Shown in pieces: positions 45,276 to 56,002 of a DNA stretch of 64,000 nucleotides (within the stretch, counting starts at the first letter, position 1; each line of letters starts with the position of its first letter). The stretch covers positions 37,272,712 to 37,336,711 of the forward strand of contig NC_077224.1 of NCBI RefSeq assembly GCF_024763615.1, read 5' to 3'. The notes below the pieces were generated by a model. It was given only the letters and a program-made list of their open reading frames with translations, was not told the DNA's origin and did no database searches. This stretch comes from Phlebotomus papatasi (taxonomy: Eukaryota > Arthropoda > Insecta > Diptera > Psychodidae). Made by a program: the position numbers and the translations under genes.

Positions 45276-48200
45276 TTATTTGGGTCTTATTTTCTCATAC
45301 ATATAACTCTGGAGGATATTTTTTCCGGGAAGAGTCATTTTCTTCTTCATGTAATAGAACTGTTGAGCTGCAAACTCATACAGTTCATTCTCCATCTTCC
45401 ACACTTCACTCTCTTGAATCTTGTCCACTGTATCTTTATTGGGTTCAATTTTGGACGTGGTTATCCTCAGATGACTTCTATTCGAATTGGTGTAGTGATT
45501 GAGGAATCCTGTAAACAGGCGCGGCAGAGCAGCTTCCAGCAGTGAAATGAAATCCTCCATCTCTTCAGTCAGCCCAACAAGTGCATATTCATACACTAGA
45601 TTGCGTTTAGCCTGAGCCAGAGCCCAAGAACTCCCAGGCTCCCAGCACTCAGCTGCATGGCCACAGAAGAAGGGAATCTGCAGCCACATGAGCTTGGGAT
45701 CGCAATCTGCCTGCTGCTGATCTACACACTCATCGAATGTCATCTTATCTCCGGCTTTCCGACGCACCAAATTGGGTCGGTAATTGTCTCCGAAACGCAG
45801 GAAATAGTAATATGACACAAGCCTGTCCAGAGGCTTCCGGATTAAGTTAATGTACAAAGGTTTGGTAGGCATTCCGAATCTGCAAGATAAACATTGATAT
45901 TTCTATAACTTGGAAATCCCATGCCTTCTTCTCTGTTATGTTCAAGAAACATTTTCTATTTAAAATCGTTTTATAGTTGTAAGGATTAATGACCAGCGCA
46001 CATTAATTATACTGCTCTAACTCCACAAATAGAGCAGTATTATTTATTTAATCATAAATTCATGTCCCTGTACAATTTTTTAGTACAAAAAGGGGCTGTA
46101 AAGTGAGTGGTGGAAATAAGTATAATTCCACCCTATTATCCTTATAAAAACTCAACAAAAAAAAGAAGTCTCGAAAAAAGTCACACCCCGTCAAATCATT
46201 ATTCTACCTGCCGATTTTACTCTGAGGTTTTTTGAATTTTAACGGTATATTCCAGTGTATTCAGAGAAAATCTGTAGATTTTCTGCTGAATTTCTGCTAG
46301 AAAATCTGTAGATTTTCGGCAGAATTTCTGCAGAAAATCTACAGATTTTCGGTAGAATTTCTGCCGAGAAAATCGGCATAGTGTCCATTACTTCACAAAA
46401 ATATTGTTGATTTATATAGAAACTGTAGGAGTTATAAAGAAAATGGTATGTTCTGCTTAACAAGCATTACCGATTAAACATTTTAAATAAGTAAAAAGAT
46501 GCGAGCAAAAATACTAATTTTTTAAAAATCGCCCATGGAATGATACAAAAACACGAAATTTAGGTCGATACTCTGCTTAAAGTTTTCACTTCACTTTTCT
46601 CTACTTGTAACACGGCGTCGCAGAATTCTTTATTTTATATAAACACCGTGATATCACAAAAAATAACTCTATTGAATTTTGCAAACTTCAGTGAAAAATT
46701 TTTCCATCTCTTCTGACACATCTTGTCTGGAAAGTCTGGAATGTAGAAAAAATCTACAGAAAATCGGCAGAATATCTACAGAAATTCGTCAGAAAATCTG
46801 CCGAAATATTCTGACGAATTTTGTCCCAAGCCCAAATAAAATTCGTAAGAATATCTACAGAATTATCTGCAGATATTCTGTAGAGGTGTAGATTTTCTCT
46901 ACAGAAATCTTAAAGATATCTGCAGATATTATTTGACGGGACGTACAGGGTGGCTGAAAAAAAAGCAACAACTTTCCAGGGCGCATAGCTGTCAAACCGC
47001 TAGTGACAGCGGTTTCATATTTTGCATTGTCGTAGGGTAAAGTGGTGCAAGTTGGACATTGGTACAATTTGGACAGGGCTTTTTGTCTTAATAAATTTAG
47101 TACTTCATTTTTATTTGTATATTTTTAATGCTTTAGTTTTATAATTTGGTTCCTTGTGTTTAAAAACAAATTTTGTACTGTATTTATCAAGAAAAAAGCC
47201 ATGTCCAACTTGTACCGACGAATTGTCCAACTTGTAACACTAATTCCAAATTATGTCACTTTACCCTAGTTCATTTTATTGGCTGAAGGCCTACAAAAGC
47301 ATTTTCGATAATATTTTGTAAAACTTTTTTTAAATCGTAATGGAACACAAATGTGACAATTTAACGTCGCTATTTTTTTGCAGGAAATGCGGAAGTCACT
47401 ATCGTTAGGGCTCTTCAAAACCCTGAATGTAACTAAACTTTCCATTTTTCGAAACATAACTTGGTACAGGGATACGAATAACATTTTAAAATGCTTTGGT
47501 GGAGGTCTATAAAAAATTGCTTCATTGCTAGTCATCGTTCTTAAAGTGAAGAAGCAAATTGAACAAAATCTGCGTCACATCTGCAAACAAACGATCTCTG
47601 AGACACATAGATCGCAAATAACTATGAAATAAATATTGTTAAAGGACCTCTATATGTTGCCTTAAAAATTCTGAAAATTAAGAGACATCGTCGATCCTCA
47701 TAAAGAAGTTATGCTCGATCGACGAAGGAGTGAATTCGCTTGCACGTTCATGGTCAGTTCCAGAATGTCATTTTTTCTTAGAAGAAAAATTTTCAATTTA
47801 GCAATAAATGTGGAAACAAAATGATTATGTCTATCTGAAGGAAAGATCATACGATAATTTAGACGTTTGAATGACCACCGGAAGTCAAGAACCACCTTAT
47901 TTGAAGGCCTGGTCTTCCTTGAAGACAAATTATCGCTTTCCACTAAGGTTTTTAGAGGCTATACCGTCAAAATGAATGCCAATGTGTTTCTGGAAATTGT
48001 CCTGGAAGGAGTGTTGGAGTCGTGGACAAACAAAAATTTTAGTAAGAAGTAATGGAAGTTCGATCAAGACTCGACAACGTCGTAGAAATCACGCACCGAA
48101 CAAGGTTTGGCTAAAAAAGATGTTTCGCAGTTCATTTTGGGAGCACAATGACCTCAACGGTTTTAACCCTTTAAGGACGATTGGGTCACCGGTGACCCAA

Positions 48201-51200
48201 AAATGAAACTTTTCCTACGGTCATCTAAAGTTGAGTTTTGCTTTAAAAAGTCAGAAAAAGTGATTTTTTCTTACCCCCTATTTTTAACCTTCTCGTCCTT
48301 AAAGGGTTAAGATGCAAGATCGTTTGACTCCTCCAAAGGAGGCATTTTGTTGGTCAAGGTTAAGACTAAAAAGTAACAAAGTGTCGATGAGCTGAAGGCA
48401 GCCCTTCCTCGTGAATAGCAGGACATTCAGAAGGCTGACATTCGTGCAAACTGAGATAGCGCTTCCGACAAACTTAAGACCATAATTAAGTCAAAATAAG
48501 ATCGTATTGAACAAAACCGATAATATTCTAAAATTTTGATGTATTTACTACCATTTTTTCTTTATTTCAAAAAAGTTGAATAAAAAATGAAGATAATATA
48601 GCGCTTTAGTTTGTTGTACTTTTTTTCAGCCACCCTGTAGATCACAAAACCTCTCTTCATTCCATAATAAAAAATCGACATTTTGATTTTTTATTCTAAG
48701 TATTTTTAAAATTATAAAAGAATTTTGTTTTTTAGGCTGGAAATAAGTATAATTCCACTCAATAAATTTAGCACTAGAGTATTTATTTTCCATCAATTTA
48801 AGGTTAATATCTTTTAATAATTTTATTTTTAACAATAATTAATAAATTAAATTCCATTTTATAAACTTTTACTTTAATTTTTGTTCAAATACCGTGTGGA
48901 AAATGCTTGAATAACAAAAATAAAGGAAAAATTAAAGTTTTGATGGCGATGGATCTTAGGAACTAAGAAAAATGACTAGGTCCTACCAGATAATTGTCAA
49001 ATTTGTCAATATATGTGCTATACATGCCTCTTAAAGTATTACAAGGGTCAAAAGTCTTCTGTTGTTAGAGGCTAAACGAACTTTTTGCCTCTAACAGTGT
49101 TGCTTTTCAGTGGAAAAAAAGATTTTTTCGCCGAAATTTGATTGCAAAACTATTCTTTCTCTTTAGTCTGGTTATGTGCTGATGGTTTTGTATCAAAATC
49201 GCATTCGTAAGTGGCCTTGGGTAATCGTCGCATCAAAACTAAAAATTAATACAAAAACGGTTTTTAACAGTTTAATCAACATGACATGTTTTAAGCTATT
49301 TTTGAGAGTTTCAAAGTAATTTTTTGCATAAAAATTAATGATAGATATTTCTTTCGCTTGTTTTTTGTCTGAAAAACTAACTTTAAAACTCTCAAATAGC
49401 TTAAAACATGTCATGTTGATCAAACTGTTAAAAGCCTTTTTTGTATTAATTTTTAGTTTTGATGCGACGATGACCCAAGGTCACTTACGAACGCGATTTT
49501 GATACAAAACCATCAGCACATAACCAGACTAAAGAGAAAGAATAGTTTTGCAATCAAATTTCGGCGAAAAAATCTTTTTTTCCACTGAAAAGCAACACTG
49601 TTAGAGGCAAAAAGTTCGTTTAGCCTCTAACAACAGAAGACTTTTGACCCTTGTAATACTTTAAGAGGCATGTATAGCACATATATTGACAAATTTGACA
49701 ATTATCTGGTAGGACCTAGTCATTTTTCTTAGTTCCTAAGATCCATCGCCATCAAAACTTTAATTTTTCCTTAATTAATGTAAAAGTTTATAAAATGGAA
49801 TTTAATTTATTAATTATTGTTAAAAATAAAATTATTAAAAGATATTAACATTAAATTGATCAAAAATAAATACTCTAGTGCTAAGTTTATTGAATGGTAT
49901 TATACTTATTTCCAGCCTTAAACAAAAATCTAAAAAACAAAATTCTATTACGATTCTAAAAATACTTAGAATAAAAAATCAAAATGTCGATTTTTTATGT
50001 TGGCATGAAAGAACGTTATGATTTACGTATGACTTTTTTTCGAGACTTCTTTTTTTGTTGAGTTTTTATAAGGATAATGGGGTGGAATTATACTTATTTC
50101 CACCACTGTATAATCCCTCGATTTTTTCACCCCCACCCCCAAAATTCCGTCCTTCCACGCCCCAGGGACAACTTTTCTGAACAATTATCTCCATTTCGCA
50201 GAAAACGTCACGCTGTCCGTCTGCCGATCCGTCTGTCCGTACGGCCCTTACTACGTCTAGATGTAAACTACCGGTCCGATCCTTAAGCTAAAATGATTGA
50301 TTGTTACTTTAGTCCTTCAATTACTTGGAAAAAATAGCCCGACAGAGATGGAAATGCATTTTGTTGTTCTTTTCTCGCTTCACGTGAGGTCATTGCTCAA
50401 AATGGCGGACGGAAAATGCAACATCCCGTCGAATTTGTTAAAATTGACCTTCATCCTCTTTCCTGATTTGAATTCTGGTTGCCAATGTGTTTTCTTGGAT
50501 AGTTACTTTATCTAAATCAATAGAGTTTGTAATGAATTAATGAACAGAATTTAAATTCAGTGACCGTTAAGACGCGTGTTTAAGGGCGGCTCCCTGCGCC
50601 CCCATAATGGATAAAAATTATTTCTTTTCAAAAAAATCATCTATTAACCTGTAGGAAACTAATCCCAAAATATGAACATGCTATCTCAAGTATTTCTGGT
50701 ACATTGACTGAATGGGTTAAGGTAACTATTCTGACGTTCTAGACCAAACTGACTCTCTCAGCTATCCAACTTATAGGTACAGTGACAAAAATCCAGAGAG
50801 CAGACACCGCGGTCGCTTAGAAGCGGCCCAGGAACGAATTTGAGTAGTAATATTTATAACAGTCAAGGTTTTATTTATAAACGCATACAATTCATTGAGA
50901 ATATGTGTACATAAAGGCCAAAGGGTTAAAGTTAGAATTTCAGAATTTTTGGAGGACCCCCTGAAGTCGAATTTATGACCATTAAGCTGCCCCTCCTTTC
51001 CCAGCCAAACCACCCCTTCGCTTCTTACTTTTGAGTGACTTATGAATCGTTCTAAATTGATTGAGAACCTGTAACTGCGCAAAGACTATGATGCCCCCCC
51101 CCCCTTTCTGGATATATTTTAGAGATTACCTAGACCACCTAGCGGACATTTCGTCCATATACGAAAATACCGTCAAATCATTCCTGATAACGGCTTTTCG

Positions 51201-54018
51201 AAGCCAAAGGTCAAAAAGACTCTACGGAACATATTTCTCAACCTTGAATTATCTGACAATGTCATGTCCAGTTTCAATCAATTATAAACCGATATGATCC
51301 GGTTTTGAACAGATAACTAATTTTTGTCCGATTTATAAATCGGGTTAAATAGGTTAAGAACCGGTAAATTATAAATTATGTTAATTGAGGTATAGTAGGT
51401 ATAAGCTCGAGCATTCCACAAAGCATAGGACGCTTTGGCATAGTGTTATCGATTGAATTCTTCCATTTTATGTAGGCTAGTCGTATTTTTGAGAATTTAA
51501 GAAGGAAAATTTAACTTTATTCGCATTTAAAAATGTGTTTTTTTTTTTCACTATAATCGTTGAACATTTACTAAATAAAATATGTCAGTCTCATTAAAAA
51601 CGATAATCGTAGTAATTGGTTTTTACAGTGTATGACAACTATTTCAAAAGGATAATCATTCTTTGCTTCGATAATGATTGGAAATGTTACTATAATATGA
51701 GTGTTAGTTGTGTTAGGTCCATTACATATATGATAATCGTAGTAATTTTGGTTTTACATCATACAGCAGACTCTCACTCAATCGACTCTTTTTCAATCGG
51801 GCGAAAAATTTTGTTGACAATTTTAACTTTTAATTATGAAGCTAATTCGCTGTAATTCTTCCTATTTTATCGTGTTTCTTTATAATTGAGCGCTTTTTGT
51901 GGAATTTACAAAGGCTTTGATGACCAAATCTATCTATAAACCGGATGACATTTTACCCCAAATGCCCAATTGAGAGACAGTCTACTGTATGTCAAACAAT
52001 AATGGTTGTAAAAATCAATTTTCATCTGAAAATGTGGATTTCTCATTTCAATAATCGTTGGAAATGTTTCTACAATAATCGTGTTAGTAAGTACCATTAC
52101 ACATGATAATGGATTAAAGTACTAGCTAATTTGAAACAATAATTGTAAAATTGAACTTTCGTCTGGAAATGTGTATTTTTTGCTTTGGAAATGTCACTAC
52201 AATAATTTTGTTAGTACCTTTTCACACGATAATCGTAGTAATTTGTTTTTAAAGGGTACACCAGCTAATTTTGAACAAAAAAAATTTGTGCAATTCAGCT
52301 TTCGGCTGGAAATGTGTATTCTCTGCTTTGTAAATGTAACTAAGATATTCTTGATAATACCATTACACATGATAATCGTTGTAAAACTCAACTTTAGTCT
52401 GGAAATGAGTAGTCTTTGCTTCGATAACCGCTAGAAATGTTATTACAATAATCTTGTTAGTACAATTACACACGATAATCGTAGTAATTTCTTTTTAAAG
52501 GATACACCAGCTTATTTTAAACAAGAATCGTTGTACAATGCAGCATTTGGCTGGAAAATGTGTATTCTTTGCTTTGTAAATGTAACTATAATATTCTTGA
52601 TAATACAATTACACATGATAATCGTTGTAAAACTCAACTTTTGTCTGGAAATGTGTATTCTTTGCTTCGATAACCGTTAGAAATGTTATTACAATAATTT
52701 TGTTAGTACCATTACACACGATAATCGTAGTAATTTTTTTTTTAAAGTGTGTCAACTAATTTCAAAAGATAATCGTTTTGGAATTCGACTTTAGTCTAGA
52801 AATGTTTATTCCTTGCTAGGATAATCGTTGAAAATATTACTACAATAATCGTGTTTGTCACATTACACACGGTAATCGTTGTAAAATACGACTTTCTTCT
52901 GGAACTTTGCTTGAAATTGCAATAAATCGCAATACAGTAGACTCTCGCTCAATCGGCTCTTTTTCAATCGGTCGAAAAAATTTGTTAACAATTTTCACGC
53001 GTTTAATTATGAAGCTAATTTGCTCAAATTCGCTGTAGTTCTTCCTGTTTTATCGTGATTCTTTATAATTGAGCGCTTTTTGTGGAATTTATAAAGGCTT
53101 TGACGCCCAAATCTATCGATAAACCGGATGACATTTCGCCCCAAATGCCCAATTGAGAGAGAGTCTACTGTACTTCCAATTATCCCAATACGCATGATAA
53201 TCGTAGTATTTCTTTTTCTGTGCGATTCCCAAAATTCCCCCAACAATATTTCTCTTCATTTTTTTTAATGTCACTAAAAAGATCCCCAAGATCCCTTATC
53301 ACATGGAAAAAAGCGAAACATTAAAGAAAAATTTTATTGACCAAGGAAATATAGACAGAATTTCCACTTTTGACATCCTTTTGTGAGATTTAAACAAACT
53401 AGGATACGTTGTAATATTTTACTACGACATATTATTTACGACACGTCTAAAATAACCGTCTACAAACCTTTATGATCTTTGGGTAGTATACGGGTAGTAC
53501 CATATAGTTTCATTATGGTAGTACTTACTTGGAAAAGTCCAGAAATGCCATGTGGCCATGATAAAGAGCCGGCTTCATCTGATTCCAAGCTGTGATGTTC
53601 CGGACAAAATCTATTTGATTTGGTAGCGACAGAACATGCATGTTTCCCGAGATATTGATATGCAGGACATGGAAGTGATTCTTCTTGCAAAGATCATAAG
53701 CCAGATTGACAAAGGATGTGGATCCAGTCTTTGGGACTCGGTTGTAGATCACAATTAAGTTCTCATTGAAGCTATAAGTATCTTCCGGACGTCTCCCGCT
53801 CAGCTGACTCGTCCTCTCATTAACATCATTACTTCTGGATTGAGATGCTGCGATATGGAAAGCAAATTATGATAGGATTTAATTGAAATCATGAGCTACT
53901 TACCTATGTTCCTCCTTATCTCTTCAAGTTTCGAGGAAAGGGAGTAATTGTAAAAAACACTAATTATTGTTGTGCTAAGTAAAATAACGGCAATTACGAT
54001 GTATTTTGGTTTAGTCAT
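45276..54018 (-). CDS. Hs2st: Heparan sulfate 2-O-sulfotransferase
   Basis: Transfers sulfate from PAPS to the 2-O position of uronic acids in heparan sulfate, in the Golgi; needed for growth-factor binding by proteoglycans. Three coding exons join in phase: 54018-53904, 53847-53529 and 45879-45276, giving 345 aa (vertebrate HS2ST1 about 356). Residues 7-23 form a single membrane anchor near the N-terminus, giving a type II protein. The PAPS-binding loop is RVPKTGSTSF (75-84); the catalytic-histidine motif is YHGHMAFLDF (134-143, His135 and His137); the 3'-phosphate motif is IRKPLDRLVSYYYF; and WLQIPFFCGH and the terminal MYEKIRPK are strongly conserved. Sequons are visible at NIS 103 and NIT 122. 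Sequence style matches true Hs2st rather than the related pipe proteins. The second intron is 7.6 kb and packed with transposons and satellite DNA. The stop codon overlaps an AATAAA hexamer (45280-45275). Stop of Ppt1 lies 232 bp upstream of the start. Confidence 0.95.
46187..46940. mobile_element. CCCGTCAAAT-ended MITE, copy 1
   Basis: Begins CCCGTCAAATCATTATTC and ends ATTATTTGACGGG. Both ends are followed by clusters of short palindromic repeats such as AATCTGTAGATTTTC, TTCTGCAGAAAATC and TATCTGCAGATATTC, which may be transposase-binding sites. Inserted into the left arm of the palindromic element; comparison with the intact right arm suggests a 2-bp duplication (AC). A second copy at 63047-63734 is very similar but lacks part of the left repeat cluster. 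Superfamily not determined. Confidence 0.75.
47035..47266. mobile_element. TA-flanked MITE inside the mariner element
   Basis: Ends GGGTAAAGTG and CACTTTACCC with TA at 47033-47034 and 47267-47268. The motif GTCCAACTTGTAC and its inverted form AAGTTGGACATTGGTAC recur in the arms. 232 bp, noncoding. Confidence 0.75.
47360..48480 (+). pseudogene. Broken Tc1/mariner transposase
   Basis: With several stops and frameshifts, the plus strand reads fragments in the order expected for a Tc1/mariner transposase: a helix-turn-helix-type N-terminus (about 47380-47600), a middle part around 47690-47870, and the catalytic-core C-terminal half including YTVKMNANVFLEIVLEGV near 47960-48015 and a segment near 48050-48130. 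The inserted 140-bp TTAA element at 48167 interrupts it further. It cannot make a functional protein. Confidence 0.7.
48167..48306. mobile_element. TTAA-flanked MITE inside the mariner element
   Basis: 140 bp with inverted ends CCCTTTAAGGACGA and TTAA at 48163-48166 and 48307-48310. Next to the left end lies GGTCACCGGTGACC, a 14-bp perfect palindrome. It is a small relative of the 512-bp element at 16519-17030 and interrupts the transposase remnant. Confidence 0.8.
50390..50720. repeat. Interspersed repeat, copy 2 (inverted relative to 25548-25880)
   Basis: Carries the same segments as 25548-25880 in the opposite orientation, for example ACATCCCGTCGAATTTGTTA, TTCAGTGACCGTTAAGACGC and GTACATTGACTGAATGGGTT. 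Located in the second Hs2st intron. Family unknown, noncoding. Confidence 0.5.
51764..51987. mobile_element. TA-flanked MITE (CAGTAGACTCTC ends), copy 1
   Basis: Ends CAGCAGACTCTCACTCAATC and inverted ATTGAGAGACAGTCTACTG, TA at 51762-51763 and 51988-51989. The interior GAGCGCTTTTTGTGGAATTT and AACCGGATGACATTT are shared with copy 2 at 52935-53170. Noncoding. Confidence 0.8.
52935..53170. mobile_element. TA-flanked MITE (CAGTAGACTCTC ends), copy 2
   Basis: Ends CAGTAGACTCTCGCTCAATC and its inverted form, TA at 52933-52934 and 53171-53172. Very similar to 51764-51987, with a 12-bp extra segment. Both copies interrupt the satellite array. Confidence 0.8.
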
Positions 54019-54143
54019 ATTCAATTGGTATCTCATGGTACATGGAAGTTCTATGCACTACTTAAGTCATTTTCCGCCACGTAAAAAACTCTTAAAGTTA
54101 ACAAAATCGTGCAAAACATGTCTTTTTGGGGCAATAAAAAACA

Positions 54144-54149
54144 TTTATT
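54144..54149 (-). promoter_or_regulatory. Poly(A) signal, probably of Ppt1
   Basis: AATAAA on the minus strand, about 100 nt after the Ppt1 stop and about 125 nt before the Hs2st start codon. If used, the Ppt1 3' end lies within what should be the Hs2st promoter or 5' UTR. Confidence 0.45.
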
Positions 54150-54250
54150 TTGACAGCTGACTCATCGACTCAGAAAATATAAACAAAAATCTCATCGTTT
54201 GCATATGATTCGATGAATTCTTTTATCCAGGATTTTGAATGGAAAAACCG

Positions 54251-55388
54251 TTACTTGAGGTATGGAATAATATTCTCAATGAACCATTCTTTGGTGAATT
54301 GCAGATGATTTCCTTCACATTCCAGGAAATCCATGGGCACAGAACGAAGCCCCAGGCGATCTTCTTTGAAGAGTCTGGTCTTTCTCAATGGCAGGACGTC
54401 CTGATCACTACCCGGAGCGTAGAATCCAAACCACTGAGACTCAATTGGCTGGACAATGGTATCATTGAGGAATTTTACCATCACAAAACGTTCAAGGAAC
54501 TTCAAGTTTTGAATGTAATCCTGATTGATTTCTCTCTCGTTATTTATGTCAGCCAGAAAACTACTGCCAACACGATAGGTATCCTCATTGAGGGGATCAT
54601 GCCAATAAGTTGCCTGAACCAAGAGATTCTGAACCCATCTTCAACAAAAAAAAAAGATAACTTTAAATCCCTTTCCCAAGAGAATAATACAATGAGTCAT
54701 ACTTCTCATAAGCTGCATAATTCAGAAGCTTCCGGAAGTATTCGCAAGTCTTTCGACTGAGCGATGGGCAATTAGGCAGTCCAAAAATTCCCTGATGCTG
54801 CCCACCCAGTGATATAAGATTCTTCATCCTTGGTTGAGGGCATCTCTGAGCAAGAGCTCTGAGGAACTGACCACCTTGGGAAAACCCTATTGCATTGTAT
54901 CCATGGTCAAATTGAGGTTCATTACTTATAAATTCACACACTTCTTTAACCTGCAGAAGAAATCAACCGAATCCAATCACTTTCTCCTCAATTCTGTCCT
55001 GTAAACACACTGATTCTCCTCTGGTCACTTTGTAATTCAATTAGGAATTAATTACCTGCTTGTCTGGATGCACAAAGAAACCACTTTCGTAATCAGCTAT
55101 CAATGACTTCCCTATCTTCAGGCTTATCACACTAATTCCAGGGACTTCCTCCTCAATCAACTTCTTTATGCTGCCCAAACTGAAGGGGAAGCAGCAGGAA
55201 TCTCCCTGAATCGATGATGATTTTTAGGAAAGATTTTAAAGGAGAAATACCCAACTTACCATCCCATGCCACAGCACAACTGGCACAATTTCTTCCTGGG
55301 ATGCATTTCCATTCCCAGAGAGAGCGATATTCGATGGGAAAATGGCAAAAATAGAGAGAAAAGTGAGGATGACTCGTAAAACGTCCAT
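54251..55388 (-). CDS. Ppt1: Palmitoyl-protein thioesterase 1
   Basis: Lysosomal serine hydrolase that removes thioester-linked fatty acids from cysteines of proteins during degradation; human PPT1 defects cause infantile neuronal ceroid lipofuscinosis. Four coding exons join in phase: 55388-55260, 55205-55056, 54950-54703 and 54638-54251, giving 304 aa (human 306). Introns are short (54, 105 and 64 nt). Residues 1-23 form a signal peptide (LRVILTFLSIFAIF). VVLWHGMGDSC follows at about 37-47. The nucleophile elbow GFSQGG places Ser117; the other triad members are Asp235 in VKFLNDTIV and His287 in EGNHLQF. LPNCPS, YWHDP, FLADINNER and QWFGFY are typical PPT1 motifs. The frame continues to the normal C-terminus (ENIIPYLK). 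Transcribed in the same direction as Hs2st, 232 bp away. Confidence 0.95.
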
Positions 55389-55582
55389 TGTTTACAAAAA
55401 ATCGCCTGCACTGTTTTTTATCCAGAATTTGGATGAGTGAATAGCAGAAATTTTATGTTAAGCTTAATCACCTTATTTGTAGTGTGATTCTTGAAACAAC
55501 CAATGTCAATGCAATTAAGATTTTATTGAAATTTACAAAATTATTGAAACATGAAGAAAACCTAATTTAAAAATTAATTTAA

Positions 55583-56002
55583 GGACAGAATCACATTGAC
55601 AGTAAAATGCTCACCAATTTTTTTCGTGAATTTACGCATTTTCATTGCAATTCTTCCGCAAATTCTCGATTACCGTATTACCTTATCCCAAACTCGGTGG
55701 CACTAGGTGAAAAAATATAAGAAAATTGAAGAAATAAAACGAAAATGCGATAAACGGTGAGCGAAAAAACTGCACAATTAATTTCTCTTACAGTTTTTTT
55801 TTGCTCACCGTTTATCGAATTTTTGTTTTATTTCTTCAATTTTCTTATATAATTTTCACCTAGTGTCACCGAGTATGAGATAAGGTAATACGTTAATTAA
55901 GAATTTGCGCAAGAATTGCAATGAAAATGCGTAAATTAACGAAATACGGTGAAGCTTTGACGGTGACGGCGTGAGCATTTTACTATCAATGTGATTCTGT
56001 CC
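55583..56002. mobile_element. Long foldback element, Harbinger-like, copy 2
   Basis: 420 bp; GGACAGAATCACATTGACAG at the left and its inverted form at the right, with arms of about 190 bp and the same TAA on both sides (55580-55582 and 56003-56005) as copy 1 at 33969-34417. Shared internal motifs include GCATTTTCATTGCAATTCTT and GTGGCACTAGGTGAAAA. It starts 195 bp upstream of the Ppt1 start codon. Confidence 0.8.

Larger units (their letters stand above)
46946..48637 (+). mobile_element. Decayed Tc1/mariner-superfamily transposon
   Basis: 1.69 kb with inverted ends CAGGGTGGCTGAAAAAAA and TA on both sides (46944-46945 and 48638-48639). It starts 5 bp after the CCCGTC element. A broken transposase runs through the interior on the plus strand. 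Two smaller elements have inserted into it: 47035-47266 (TA-flanked) and 48167-48306 (TTAA-flanked). Confidence 0.85.
46105..50108. mobile_element. Large palindromic element, interrupted by later insertions
   Basis: The ends AGTGGTGGAAATAAGTATAA (left, from 46106) and its inverted copy (right, to 50108; TA follows at 50109-50110) bound a foldback element. Its left arm is split by two insertions side by side, 46187-46940 and 46946-48637. Once these are set aside, the left arm (46105-46186 plus 48640 to about 49310) pairs with the right arm (about 49370-50108). The inner arm pair, 48655-49310 against 49370-50010, is nearly identical over about 650 bp. A second inward copy of the end motif GGAAATAAGTATAATTCCA stands at 48738 and near 49893. 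No ORF. Lies in the second Hs2st intron. Confidence 0.8.
51550..53215. repeat. Satellite-like tandem repeat, unit about 245 bp
   Basis: The motif ACACGATAATCGTAGTAATT recurs at about 52223, 52468 and 52716 and the motif CACATGATAATCGTTGTAAA at about 52367 and 52612, a spacing near 245 bp. Each unit contains two related half-units with GATAATCG cores, TCTGGAAATGTGTATTC and CTTTGCTTCGATAA. Units diverge towards both ends, and two MITEs (51764-51987 and 52935-53170) interrupt the array. It lies in the second Hs2st intron. Confidence 0.75.

Noticed and set aside
45210..45545. Plus-strand ORF opposite Hs2st
   Set aside because: Shadow of the strongly conserved Hs2st last exon on the opposite strand.
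51550..53215. CRISPR array
   Set aside because: Units of about 245 bp with no conserved direct-repeat/unique-spacer alternation, in a eukaryotic intron.
53007..53246. 79-codon minus-strand ORF in the Hs2st intron
   Set aside because: It overlaps a MITE and satellite DNA and its counterpart in the sister MITE copy is not open.
54239..54760. 173-codon plus-strand ORF opposite Ppt1
   Set aside because: It crosses a Ppt1 intron and is antisense to a clearly conserved coding exon; no domain.
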